Positions 26,081-37,219 of a DNA stretch of 64,000 nucleotides are shown here, in pieces. A program made the position numbers and the translations under genes. This stretch comes from Sipunculus nudus (lineage: Eukaryota > Annelida > Sipuncula > Golfingiida > Sipunculidae): assembly GCA_026874595.1 (NCBI GenBank), contig CM049316.1, positions 73,251,176-73,315,175 on the forward strand. Reading direction: 5' to 3'. The notes under the pieces were generated by a model, which saw only the letters and a program-made list of their open reading frames with translations, ran no database searches and was not told the DNA's origin. Each line of letters begins with the position of its first letter. Position 1 is the first letter of the stretch.

Positions 26081-26905
26081 CGCCTACTATTCTTTATGAA
26101 AACTTAGTAATACACTTAAAAACTAAACCAGCCGAGGGTTCGACAACACATGGCATGCATTTTCTTCTCCTTGTCAAGGAAGGTGGGATAGTGAATCGAT
26201 ATTTTAGAACACATCTTGCTACACATTAGATGAGATAAAGGCTTTCAGGGTATTGTGTGTGTTTCAGAGTACAGATTATATCTGCTGTTCAATAATAAAA
26301 TCCATGAAATATTACATGGATATTTTGTTATAACAACTAAAAAGGATCAGGTTCATTAGGACATTCTGAGATAATTATTAGGCCCTAAAATATATATGCA
26401 TTGAAAACAAAGAAGATCATATACCTGATGCATATTGCAAGCTTTTCCGTGCAGATATTGCCTCTCTATGTTGTGTGTCGTGTCTGGTAATGTTTGGCTT
26501 CACTAGGCTAAGATTTGTATGAACTGTTCTCTAGACATTCTGAATAATTAGTGAAATTTGTCACCATCCGATTCAAGCTCCTTCGCCAATCGGTGGAATT
26601 TATCATATTTGCTCCTTTTACTGTTGATTTGGTGTATCAAAAATGTTCCTATAACTCTTCTTTTTTTAGCCTTTCCCGGTTTCCTCGTATTCCTGGATTA
26701 ATGTCACAGACATTTTAGGGCTTTTCATGTGCATCGACCGAACGGCATTTGTAGTTCCACAAAGTGAAAAAAATGTGTGATAAGTGCGGGTGTGGAAGGA
26801 AAAAAGCGCGGATAGGTGTGAACATAGACGAGGGACGGCGGACGACGGATGATGGAAGCAGATGCGAGTGCGGAAGCCAAAAAAAAAACGGGTAGGTGTG
26901 AACGC
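25828..26905. mobile_element. Candidate small TIR element (GCGTTCACACCTA ends)
   Basis: GCGTTCACACCTATCCGTT at the left is matched by the reverse complement of the right end, GCGTTCACACCTACCCGTT. A further inverted relative (GCGGATAGGTGTGAACATAG) lies inside at about 26811. No clear target duplication is seen. It could instead be two copies of a short dispersed repeat. Confidence 0.35.
26039..26076. repeat. (TA)n microsatellite
   Basis: TA run of about 38 bp. Confidence 0.95.
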
Positions 26906-27500
26906 GGCTTTACACATAACCTTATGGCCAGAACATTGCAGAAGCGGCTCAAGTGGTGGGATCCAAGGGGCCCGGATCCCCCCCCCCCCTACACACACAC
27001 ACTTTTCAGCCGCCGCAACTTTTTAAAAGATTTCAGAGTAATATTTGCTGCCTGGATCCCCATTTCTGGACCTACAGAACTTTTATTTTTAGGTTTTTGT
27101 CAGTAGTCCTCCTGGGTTTGACCCCTCCTTTTCTTAACTCCTGGATCCGCCCCAGCCTTTGCCATATTACCTTGAAGATAATATTTTGTTACTCGGAAGC
27201 GATTACACTTAATGCTCATTAATTATCAAAATACTAGAACAGGTCACATGCAGAATGAACAAATGAAGACTGTCTTTGGGAATGTGGTGCCCTTCAATAA
27301 AGTGAGTAGTCAGGTCTATGCCACATGAGTCCGAAATTCAATGACACTCACCACAGAGGGTCATTATGTGTGTGAGCGCTTTTTGAGTATGTGTAATCGT
27401 ACAAAATACACGTTGTCATTTCCGATCATTCATTTTCTAACATATATGTCATTCGGTCCTTTGCAAAAGGATGTAAATCACTATAATTGCATTTTTTTCT
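26906..27500. other. No recognisable feature
   Basis: Contains a C-run followed by ACACACAC near 26980-27000. No gene is seen. Confidence 0.4.
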
Positions 27501-27504
27501 GCCA

Positions 27505-27711
27505 GCATATCCCGCGCCGCGTGACATAATGAGAGGCATATTTTGCCATTACCTCAGCTACAAATACTGCTAATAGCTCCAAGGCATCATAAACAATTAT
27601 TTGGCTCATAAGCGCGCTGGGACAGAATGACGCACATGACGTAGTTATAGTAACAGCTCAGAGGTACGAGTATCAAACGATACCCATAAGCAGTGAATAC
27701 TGTTATTTACA
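27505..27711 (+). promoter_or_regulatory. Possible promoter and 5' non-coding exon of the GPCR
   Basis: It contains a CRE-like TGACGTAG (about 27637) and ends in a donor-like TTACAG|GTAAGG at 27711/27712. The GPCR frame lies about 1.3 kb downstream behind an acceptor-like T-run and CAG (28958), so this could be its first exon. A diverged copy of the same stretch occurs at 33012-33101, also ending in a GTAAGG donor. This is inferred only from splice-like signals and the duplication. Confidence 0.3.
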
Positions 27712-28957
27712 GGTAAGGCAATTTATAGCTGAATTTTAATTTGTAATTTGATACACAATCGATGACGTCTATTCCTTACTTCATACTGACATACCATTAC
27801 TGTGGTAGAACCGCTATAAATAATTACGAGTACTGTTTTATAGAATATTTAGTCTTAAATTGTTTTTATAACGTGGTAATTACAAGTTTAGCTGATAAGC
27901 CCTCTAGAAAGTGATTTCATAGATTTTATGCGGTTTCATTTATTTATCGAGGATTAAGATAATCATGCATAATGTTAGGATGTGGTATATTAAGAAAGTC
28001 TTATAGTTTTGAGGTTTTTTTTAATGATTGACTTGAGGAACATACAATTATTAAGATAAAAAGGGCTAAAATCTCTCTGCATTTCATGACGGATGGCGGT
28101 TAATCTGCACTTGCTATGGCTTTATCACCAGAATATATCGAAAATAGTTAATTATGTTTCTTGCATGTTTCTTTGTAGTATACACATTTTTATTATTGCT
28201 ATATAAATAAATTTTGTTCAAAGCTTCACAAAAGTCCGAACAATGATGAATGTGTTCTTGTGTTTGTGCTTTTTACTAAATATTTATTGTCTAAAAATCA
28301 GTAAACACGTAAGTATTAATGGTTCAGCCCCACTCCTAGTGTGCAATGGCAAGATTCTATACTTTCATTATTTCGAGGACAAAGTATGGGATGTTCAAAA
28401 TTAGTTATACTTTTTTCAAAGTGCTAAGTTATCTGTTCGTTTCAATCTTTTTTTTTTTTTTCTTTCTTTTTTCTTCACTCAACACAAGAACCAATGGCCT
28501 TTTAATCACAGGAGGAAACAGCCTGAAAACCGATGGGTCATATGAATTTCTGCGTATGTTTTATGTAGTCACGCACAAAATGTACATATAATGGCATAAT
28601 TGTACTTTTAAAATATATTAGTTATCATGTGATTAAAGAACCACTCACAAATATAGAGATCGACCTAATATTGTTAAACGAACTGTTGCCGTTTTCGATT
28701 AATATAATTCTATATGGTACGAAAATATTCTAGTTGGGATGACGCTGTATTAACGGACGCCTGTTGAAGATAGGCCGATACGCAACTCGACTAACATAAT
28801 AACAATGTACTATTGGGCTGAAGGAACTGATTTTTTTTTTTTTTTATACTCCCTTATTTGTGAGTATAAATATTTTCTTGCAGCCTGATCTGTTATTAAC
28901 GTAGCCGAATAATCAAAATCATAGCAACAATGTACACAACTTTTATTTTTTTTCAGA
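27712..28957. other. Putative intron upstream of GPCR
   Basis: AT-rich, with T-runs at 28448-28470 and near 28930-28955. The last T-run with CAG makes a plausible splice acceptor 42 bp before the GPCR start codon. Confidence 0.3.
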
Positions 28958-28999
28958 TATGGTAGTGTTCCCAACACTACTGCCAAAATTACATCGACC

Positions 29000-29939
29000 A
29001 TGACCAACACAAATGAAAGTCTTCAGGCAATGAACGCCTGCTATATGCCGGTCAGGGATGGTTGCCTTGATCTGATAGTTATTATTTACAAGTACTCTTT
29101 GTATACCGCCATTATATGTGGATGTTTTGGAAACCTATGTGCACTAACGGTGTTGCTGTACTCAAGGAAAGCTAGAACTAGTGTCCATGGACTTCTGGTC
29201 GTCTGTTTAACAGCGTCCGATACATTGTATTTGGTGGGGTCTGGCTTTTGTGGCAATGCGACCAGTCGATACCAGTGCAAAATATTCTGTACACAGTCTG
29301 ACATTACAGCATGCTCATCCAGTTTGATAGTATTGATTATAAGTATTACTCGTTACATTGTTACAGCTTACCCTTTACGGTCAACGTGGATTTCTAATTA
29401 CCGAAATGTAGCTCGTTTAGTTTCTGTTATGTTTGCCATGTGCATTGCTACCCTGTCTCCTCTCGAAGGTTTTAGTTCATAACTTGTGTACATATGATTG
29501 CTGCGTTTCACCAGTGTACAGAGATATATACTTTACTTATGTGGTAGCCATGCACCTGTCTCTTAATTGCTTAACGTTCAGTGGCATCATTTTTACTCTT
29601 TCCGTTTTGACAATAAGAGCCGTTGTTTATTCCGCTCGCCCTGAAACGCCCATTGAATTTTCTTCTCAAGAAAGAAGACGTAGACGAGATGACAGGCACG
29701 TCACGCGTTTTCTGCTGCTGATATCTCTGTCCTATGTGGCTACTCATGTGCCGTACGGAGTGGCATACATAGTCTACTTTAACAACAAATCGTGGTCAGT
29801 CTACTTGATGATGAAGATTACCCAGTTTATATACACATCATCGTACTCATCAAATATGATTCTGTATTGTGCAGGAAGTTATTATTTCCGAAAAGACGTT
29901 GTCACTATGGTCACCTGTGGGAGATACCTGACTCAATAG
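29000..29939 (+). pseudogene. Class A GPCR, frameshifted between TM4 and TM5
   Basis: This is a rhodopsin-like seven-transmembrane receptor in one coding exon, split over two frames (29000-29482 and from about 29463 to 29939). The first part shows an N-glycosylation sequon at residue 5, TM1 with the GN motif (residues 44-45), TM2 with Asp74, cysteines at 93 and 97, TM3 ending in TRY at 117-119 (the DRY position) and TM4. The second part gives a Cys-rich extracellular loop 2, TM5, an arginine-rich third loop, TM6 and TM7 with N-M-I-L-Y at the NPxxY position, then a short tail. The overall length suits the family. It most resembles invertebrate neuropeptide or FMRFamide-receptor-like orphans; the ligand is unknown. 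A single indel near 29460-29480 is the only break that I see, so an assembly error is as likely as a true pseudogene. A splice acceptor just upstream implies a 5' non-coding exon. Confidence 0.85.
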
Positions 29940-30627
29940 ACTGCCTCATAGAAGAATGGACCTTCACAAGTATCATTCATAGGTTCATATAGAAACAGTA
30001 TCGCTTCGTGGAAACAGGATTTAATGTAATTGTTTGTTTATATTAAATTAAATAAAGTTGATTTCGCGATTTGCTTTACGGTTCAAGAAATAACGGATAC
30101 ATCGTACCTTGCACTCTGATCAAAAGCCATACTTTAAAACCCAGAAATAGCTGCTGGGAGACTAAACTTCATAAGGAGATGATTGATCTGTGAGTTTTGT
30201 TCAAATGTCCATGTTATGTATCTCCTACTGCCAGTAGGCTTGTTTTAAGACCCCAAAAATCTACAAAATTTATACCAATATTTTAAAAGTCATTATAAGT
30301 CATTAGATAGTCATTGGAAGGTGCATTCAAATGTGATCTCGGCAAGTCAGTTTTCTGTTCACCAAGTTCGGAAAATCGGATCCAAACTGGACCTTGGCAT
30401 ACAGACTTCTCTTAATCCTGATTACAGGAATATAGTGAGTGAATGATATTGGTCAGATTTGTTGATAGTGGGAAAAATCCAAAGCGGATGTACGTTTGAC
30501 AGATTGATTGGTGACAGACTGTGATTATAAATGCTGTATGTTAGGTGAACGTTTACATGAGCAAGACAGCTATTCTGTTAAAAAAATTAATGTAAGACAA
30601 AAGCAATACAAACTAGAAATTTGCAAC
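29940..30627. other. GPCR 3' flank
   Basis: An AATAAA (about 30050, in TTAAATAAAGTTG) lies about 110 bp after the stop codon and could be the polyadenylation signal of the GPCR. Nothing else is recognised. Confidence 0.4.
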
Positions 30628-30860
30628 TAGAGAGCGCAGACCTTCGCCAAAGGCAGTTGATTGCTACCATACGGTATTTTCAGAAATGCAGTATAAAATC
30701 CTGTATGCAGATGATGATCCGGATCATCCCCAAACTTATAATCAACTGTACCGTGTACCATCGCCGAGCTACCTGAATATTTCATCAGATCAGTTAATAA
30801 CCTTTTGAGTGATACTGCGAACAGACAAACAAACATAAAAACTAAATAAACCTCCCAACA
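30628..30860 (-). repeat. Widespread dispersed repeat, reverse copy
   Basis: On the minus strand it ends in TTGGCGAAGGTCTGCGCTCT and holds GTTTGTTTGTCTGTTCGCAG near its other end. This matches the layout of the repeat at 9545-9838 in the opposite orientation. Confidence 0.55.
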
Positions 30861-31100
30861 TCAAAACCCCAATCCTTGGCTGAGGTAACAATCTCACAAA
30901 GGTACAATCAACCCCCTGTGTAGCTATATTGACTATTTTACAATTCTCACCTTTGGATGACGGCGGAGTACACTTGAGAAGGAAAGAAAACTACAGGTAC
31001 CTAGCATTACACTGAATCTGAACATAACCAAATATTATACCTTAGTGATGTTAAGTTTTGAAATGCCGTGCTAGTCTGTTACTTACAAATAGTTATGTTA

Positions 31101-31182
31101 ATGGTTGACACCTTTTGAAAAAGACTAGCTGTGTGTAGGTTCTTGTACACACAGCTAGTCTTTTTCAAAAGGTGTCAGCCAT
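31101..31182. repeat. Long hairpin, 37-bp arms with 8-nt loop
   Basis: The left arm 31101-31137 and right arm 31146-31182 are complementary at 36 of 37 positions, with loop GGTTCTTG. The stem core is AAAAAGACTAGCTGTGTGTA. No T-run terminator or gene context is seen. It could be a small MITE, a solo inverted repeat, or a structured RNA of miRNA-precursor shape. Confidence 0.9.
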
Positions 31183-33011
31183 TTACATTATATCTTAGTG
31201 TAATGTTCATATGGTGTATCTGAAATGAAATGAAACAGTGCTATTACGGAAATGTAAATGCATTAAATGTCATGAGTCATAAAGTGAATGAGAAGAGATT
31301 TAAAGGTCTGATTTGTATTTAAACTTCAAGGGATTGTCGATAAACCTTTAAGTATATGGTCTTACCCGTACATCTAAGTTTTTGCTTGAAACTTAGCACT
31401 TATGGATTGCATGCCCCCGCCAAACCTTATTCCACATTCAGTTCCATAATATATACATTGAGTGGAAGGACATAACAGAGAGATTCTAATCAATAAGCGC
31501 ACTCAAATTTTTGATTGGGTCAAAATTTAAAAGGACCGAAGTAAACATTCCTTTCCATGCAAAAAATATTCAATTATATAATTGTACTAATGTAGTTGTC
31601 TCCTTATTACATTGACATAATGGCCCCACAGTCAACAGGAGGCAGCCTGACAAAGGTCTTCCAACATTTTTTTAAACAATTACTATAAGGTCTGGATCCT
31701 AACACGAAGTCGTATCCGAATGCATTTGATATTAAAATGAATACGTTCAATGCTAGATATAGTTACAGCAAAGGTCACCATGAATTTCAAGAGTGAACTT
31801 TGAAAATAAGCATATACGTTTGTTGAACAACACACGAAACATGTTTCATGTAATACCAACGGGGTGAGGTAGAGGGGTTGGGTTCAAGACACACTTTTCT
31901 TGAAATACTAAAGGCAGGCCTTTCTGTCCTAACAGTGAGGGTAAGAATGTAAACCTTCCTGCCCTAACCCTCTCCCTACCCAATCAGCGCCCTTCCTGCC
32001 CAAACTGTTAGGGTAGGACGGTTCACCTTCCTATCTTAACACATTTCAAACTCTACCAATGGCCCGTATGGTATGTTAGTGTACCATGGCACACTTTGAA
32101 ATTTAATGTACAGATATATCGGGTGATTCAGAAAAAAAGTCCCAAAAATTTAGGGGTTAATAATTTTATAAATACGGTATGTAAGTCATTAGTACTTTTG
32201 AGTATCAAAAGACGTTTATAACTAATATATGTCTGTAAAATTTTATTGGTCCAGGAGTAAAAGTTCTTAATTTATGACATGAATAAATTTGCATAATGAA
32301 ATTTGCTATGCCCAATGGAGGAGATACTGTATGTTGCCCCTGGCGGGGCTGTTAAGTGTCATCTGGGTACAGGTGTGATGACCTTACCGGTAACAGTTAG
32401 TCATAAAGTTTGTCGTTAGCAGTTCGTCATTCAAAGATTAAGGTATTTTGTCAATACGTGCACTGATGTTTGAGTTATCCCCAAATTACTGGCAATTTTC
32501 CTCTTGAAAAGAAAGTGTTTTTTTTTTCAATGTAATCCCTTTTCGCCTCAGTATTTGCCGTCCTTGGCCACTCCCAGCTTTTGCGATCAACGGAACCAGT
32601 TCTGTAAAACAAAGTTTGATTATCCTTTTCAAGGAACGTATGTTCCACCCTTTCCCTGAAAATTCCTTCTGCGATGCCTGCCCTTGTCCACCCGCTTCCC
32701 CTGAAACAGGACTTGTGCAGTTCCTTACCAGTATAGAGCTAAATACCATTCTGTGCGCAGCAAGGTACCGAAATCAATATTACAGACTATCCTTTTGAAC
32801 AGAACAGAATATTGATTATTTTTATATGCCAATCGATGTACCTAATGACAACCCAGAGATATAGGCCATCACACCTGATACTAGTGTATCCAGTGGCCTT
32901 TACCCAGATAATACTTGATACCGACCGCCAATATATGCCTTCACATGCCCTTACTAAACTGATGCGTTCATTCCTCTGTCGCCGGGATAGAACTTATCAC
33001 AATTGTATTTT
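31183..33011. other. Intergenic, no gene recognised
   Basis: It contains a CCTTCCTGCCC-type short repeat around 31915-32040, and a stretch starting near 32118 (GGGTGATTCAGAAAAAAAGT) that looks like a mariner-type transposon end but without a visible partner. Confidence 0.35.
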
Positions 33012-33101
33012 ATGACTGCCAGGATATCCCGCGCCACATAAATAGAGCTATATGCTTTAACTATATCACAGGTGAAAATACGGTTATCAGGACATTTCAA
33101 G
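33012..33101 (+). repeat. Diverged copy of the GPCR-upstream exon region
   Basis: GCCAGGATATCCCGCGCC here matches GCCAGCATATCCCGCGCC at about 27502, and both stretches end in a GTAAGG donor-like site (33102 here). No second GPCR coding exon follows within the window, so this is an orphan duplicate. Confidence 0.4.
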
Positions 33102-33417
33102 GTAAGGATTCATAATTGTTACTCATTATCAGTGTGTTTGTTTATCTGGTTTATTTCTACTTGGATATTAATTTTATTGAAATGGCTAGTCTTCACCCTC
33201 GAGTTTCAATGTAAGTGCGAACAGGCTTTTTTCTTTAATCATATAGATAATATTTAAATCTCGGTTTCGTTGATTTATTGGACGTGTGTAGGTCAATTAC
33301 ACTTAACCTGTTCTCGTCAAAATACGCCATGACTCGCACATTTCTCGGCTTTAACTTACATATGGCTTGCGGTTATGTATCACATTAAACGCCTTTTCCT
33401 GATCTGTGATCCGGGAT

Positions 33418-33458
33418 GTTGGCGGAGGTATGCGGTCTCTCTGTGTGCTCGTCAGGTT
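33418..33458 (+). repeat. Fragment of the widespread dispersed repeat
   Basis: TTGGCGGAGGTATGCGGTCT with the following CTCTGTGTGCTC matches the 3' end of the repeat at 9545-9838. Confidence 0.5.
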
Positions 33459-33778
33459 TTTTTCTATGAAACATATTTGTTTTGATGGTAATAGAGTTAG
33501 ACAAGATGATGACTATAACAATTAATTAAATTCTTCTTAAGTATGACACATTTATAATGTTAGTACAAACATAACAGCGCCGGCACCACCCTACAGCTTG
33601 GGTACATATCTGATACATCAGTGACTCTGCTCTGTTTGCGGCTAGGAAAACATTTCCGTTCTCTTCTTATGATCACGTGATGTAAACTCTCAATATGGTG
33701 TGCATCACATTTATGTGTGTGTGTCACACGAATACACAGAAAGGTCGGTCAACTGCAGTGGGGAATTTTAGATATTAA

Positions 33779-33860
33779 CCTTCCGATTGCTGGCCGTTCG
33801 CTCTACTAAAATTCGGAAGCTCATAGGTTCCATTCCCATAGTCAGTGATACCACGTTTCT
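33779..33860 (+). repeat. Possible tRNA-like SINE head
   Basis: AGGTTCCATTCCC (about 33825) resembles a B box, preceded at tRNA-like distance by GCTGGCCGTTCGC. The match is weak, and no body or tail boundaries are clear. Confidence 0.25.
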
Positions 33861-35190
33861 GTGTATTCATGCTTCATGTATAAGTGGACCGGACTGCTTG
33901 ACTAGTCTTGTCTACAATATGAGGTTGGACTGGACCAGGCGGCTTACAGAAAATACCGGACCACTTATCTCTAGACCATTTACCCTTTGTCAGGTAAACG
34001 GATATAACTTTAGTGCAAACCTACAAAACTCATTATGAACAAGGATTATTTAACCTCTTAACGAAAGACTATTTAGCTACGTAAAATGTATATGAAGCAT
34101 TAGCAAGTGCAATAGCGGCACTATGATTATATACACAGGTACTTTATATAATTTTCTCTCTGAGTTATAGTAACCGGTCAGTTAACTTATGATTGAATTT
34201 TTAAGTGACATGTTAACCATCAGAGTCATTAATCACTGCTTTGTTGCACAATGGTAATGCTTTTCCTCTGTATCAATTTGTATCAAAGTATAATAAGAAA
34301 ACATTCTATTCATTAAATACATAGGCTTATATATATTAAAATCATTAACATCAGATTAAATGGTTCTCAATTTTCAAATCGTACTTTAACCACGACATCA
34401 CTACATCAGCTAATGTCAACCTGTCAACCCGCATACATCCCCATATGGCTGCGTCCCTATAGCTGGACAGGACCGGGACCGGACTATCCAGGAGTTTGTC
34501 CGGTCCAGTCCACACTTCTATCAATTTATCTATACATTGAATACAGATAAATAAAAAAAACATCATGAATATTCTTACATCTGTCTATTTGTAATATATG
34601 CTCAAACATAATTTGTACTGTGTACTAAATTAAACATATCAACTGAAGCCATTTAGGGTGTATACCCCACAGGTAGACAGAATGGTTGATATCGATTATT
34701 AAAAATAAGAAAAATAACATGATGGAGGTGTAAAATTAAATCCATATTAATTTGGATTTTTTCTAAGATGAAGAAAACTTGAAGAGGGGTATAAGAGTTA
34801 TATTGAAGGATAGACATGATCAATGAAACCTGTGTATAATTAATTAATGTTTTGTTCTAATCATGTTACCCATATCCTTTGACGAGCTAACAGTTAAATA
34901 AAAAAAAGTCCATCCAGAATACTGACTGACTTTATCAGTGCGCAGCCAAGCCCTGTCAGCTAACGAGGTCTTTCAGATATTTGAATGGTATTTTACATTT
35001 ACGCCAATTTTGGAGTTTCGTCTTATTATTGTCTTTCTCAAAATTTATCTCATAGAAAATGAACCTTGTTGGTGAAACAGGCGGTAATGTATACCATACA
35101 TTTAAATAACATATAAGTACAGATATGAATTATTTTTGTATTTAATCATGTGCACCTCAAAACAGAACATGAGTCTCATTCATATCATAA
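33861..35190. other. No recognisable gene
   Basis: Mirror-like GGACCGGAC/GTCCGGTCC phrases occur at about 33885-33965 and 34465-34515. Nothing else is supported. Confidence 0.4.
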
Positions 35191-35197
35191 TTGAGCA

Positions 35198-35862
35198 ACA
35201 GGACAACTACGCCCCGGACATTTACCCCCAGAAAATTACCCCTCCCCGCCCAGACATTTAACCCACCCCCCCCCTTCCCCCAGACAACTACTCTACGGAC
35301 AACTACCCCCTGGTAAATTACCCCCCACACAACCCCCCCTCCCCCGGACAATTACCACCCCGGACAATAACCCCCTGGTACAAATTATTGCATATATATG
35401 AAGTATAAACAGTTTAATGTATACATTTAACAAAAAAATAAAATTCCATTGAATGTATAAAATTATAGGAGTTCAAATGAAGAGGGCTCAAGCTAAAACT
35501 GCAATCGAATTATGTATCATGTTGTCACGATATGTCTGTCATTGTGCTGATGATTATATATAATTAAACTTTATTGTCAACAACTTGGTTATGTTATTAA
35601 CATTTAATGTCAAAATGTTTTTGATAGGCCACGGTTGAAATACACTTTGGAAGCAAAATGTTAAAGAGTTTTCCCAAATTCAACTGCTGCCTTAAAGTGT
35701 ATGTTCTGTACAATGGGTGTGGTTGTCCGGGAGATAATTGGCTTTCGGGTAATTGACCGGAGGTAATTGTCTTGGGGTAAATGTCGTGGGGGGAGGGGGG
35801 GGAATGGCCGCGGGGGTAGATGTTCCGTGGTGAGTTGTCTGGAGGGTAATGGTTTGCCCATT
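35198..35862. repeat. Inverted pair of C-rich/G-rich minisatellites
   Basis: 35198-35380 is an irregular tandem of a CCCCGGACAATTACC-like unit. 35722-35862 is the same unit in inverted orientation (GGTAATTGTCTTGGGG). About 340 bp of ordinary AT-rich DNA separates them. The layout is that of a fold-back element; no target duplication was identified. Confidence 0.75.
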
Positions 35863-35949
35863 TATACTGTTCTCGATGTATAATGGCTGGTTTTTTTTTT
35901 GTTGTTTTTTTATTCACAGGGTGTTGTACCATATACACCAGTGGTGTAC

Positions 35950-36080
35950 TTAAGTCATCCACGTCCAAATTCCATGCCCCAGACAGTTACCAGGCTATGT
36001 AAGACACCGCAAAAGACATAGGCTGTTACACTAACCTGATCTATGATTTTCTTGGAAAGAATGGACTGGAGATTGTAAAG
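35950..36080 (+). pseudogene. METTL27-like exon 3 pseudogene fragment
   Basis: It aligns with exon 3 of the intact gene (43379-43514) through GACAGTTACCAGGC, AAAGACATAGGCTGTTAC and TATGATTTTCTTGG. An in-frame TAA replaces the leucine codon after the alanine-methionine pair. The 5' third is degraded and the 3' donor is lost. Confidence 0.75.
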
Positions 36081-36147
36081 GAACATTCCGTGGCGGAATA
36101 TCTAGTAACGCCCATTTCAGTCCCTTCTTTAAGGATACACAAACACG

Positions 36148-36210
<63 letters not shown>
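36148..36210. repeat. (TA)n microsatellite
   Basis: TA run of about 63 bp. Confidence 0.95.
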
Positions 36211-36211
<1 letters not shown>

Positions 36212-36642
36212 CAAGTTCGCTTAATCTCCGATCGCTCATGCATGCTTAATTTATGACAATAAACGGGATGTAGTATTATGCGGCTTTCAACATCGGTGTC
36301 CTTTTGATTCAAATTAGAACCTTTATGTCTTATATGGTATTATATAAAATAAATAATAATAATTAGATTAATTTGAATAATTCTTAATTAATTGTTTACG
36401 CATCTGACAATTTATTTCCTGTTATGTTTGCCCCACATGTCACAATAACTGATCAAAAGCTGACTTGACAAAAAAAGTGCATAGCGTCTTGGTCACAGAA
36501 TCATGGGGGGTTCAAATGTCTGGAAACAGGGGGGGGGGGATTATATATATTTTTTAAATAATTGTAACGCCTATCCTGACCTCGAAAGAAATTAGCTAAT
36601 GCTAGTCATGCATACTGTGAAGAGATTATTTAAATTTTAAAG

Positions 36643-36769
36643 GGTGTAGAACGCGTGATGTATACATCTCCAACCCGTGCTGTCAGATTGGTGGATAAAA
36701 TACCGGGGGAATAGAAAAGAATCTCGGACTTTGAATGCCGCTGCTGGAACTGAACTAGAAGGAACGGAG
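36643..36769 (+). pseudogene. METTL27-like exon 2 pseudogene fragment
   Basis: It aligns with exon 2 of the intact gene (42697-42822), including the preceding AGAGATTATTT intron end and the GAG|GT donor. Length is 127 bp instead of 126, so the frame shifts. Stop codons appear, and the SAM-binding motif region reads as GCCGCTGCTGGAACTGAACT. It lies downstream of the exon-3 fragment, so the exon order is rearranged. Confidence 0.8.
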
Positions 36770-37137
36770 GTCTATAGTGCAGTAATACTTTTTCGACTGT
36801 AAACTCTCTCAACCCTACCTCGTCTATGTTTAAAGCTATATCTTTCTATTACGATGTTAGCATGTCAGTGGTGTTTAGGACAAGAGAGACAAGAAAATAA
36901 GCCCTACCTATAGATAAGCTCTGCTCAAATAAAGTTTCTTCAGTATCATCAAAGTTTCTATTTGAGATATTAAAGTGTGGTCAGACATTCTAGTTTTTAA
37001 CTATCAAATTTAATACAATTATAAATTCCATGATCTAAGTCTGTGTTGATGAAGAAGAGTTTTATTTATGACTGAACTGACTTAATCCTGACTAATCTTG
37101 ATTATAAACATGTATATTTTATCCTTTTTTATCCTAG

Positions 37138-37219
37138 AAACCTTCGACGATGTAGCAACAAAAGGTTCATTCACGTGACCGATGAGGTGACGGGGAGGTG
37201 ATCCGCATCATACCACAAG
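37138..37219 (+). pseudogene. METTL27-like exon 4 pseudogene fragment
   Basis: It aligns with exon 4 of the intact gene (43863-43955), keeping both the TATCCTAG acceptor and an AAG|GTGAAC donor. An internal deletion of about 11 bp before CACGTGACCGATGA breaks the frame. Similarity continues into the intron (ATACACTTCCTGTTA), so this is a genomic copy and not a retrocopy. Confidence 0.8.

Noticed and set aside
32114-32170. Mariner-like transposon end (GGGTGATTCAGAAAAAAAGT)
   Set aside because: No matching inverted end or transposase was found nearby, so no element could be delimited.
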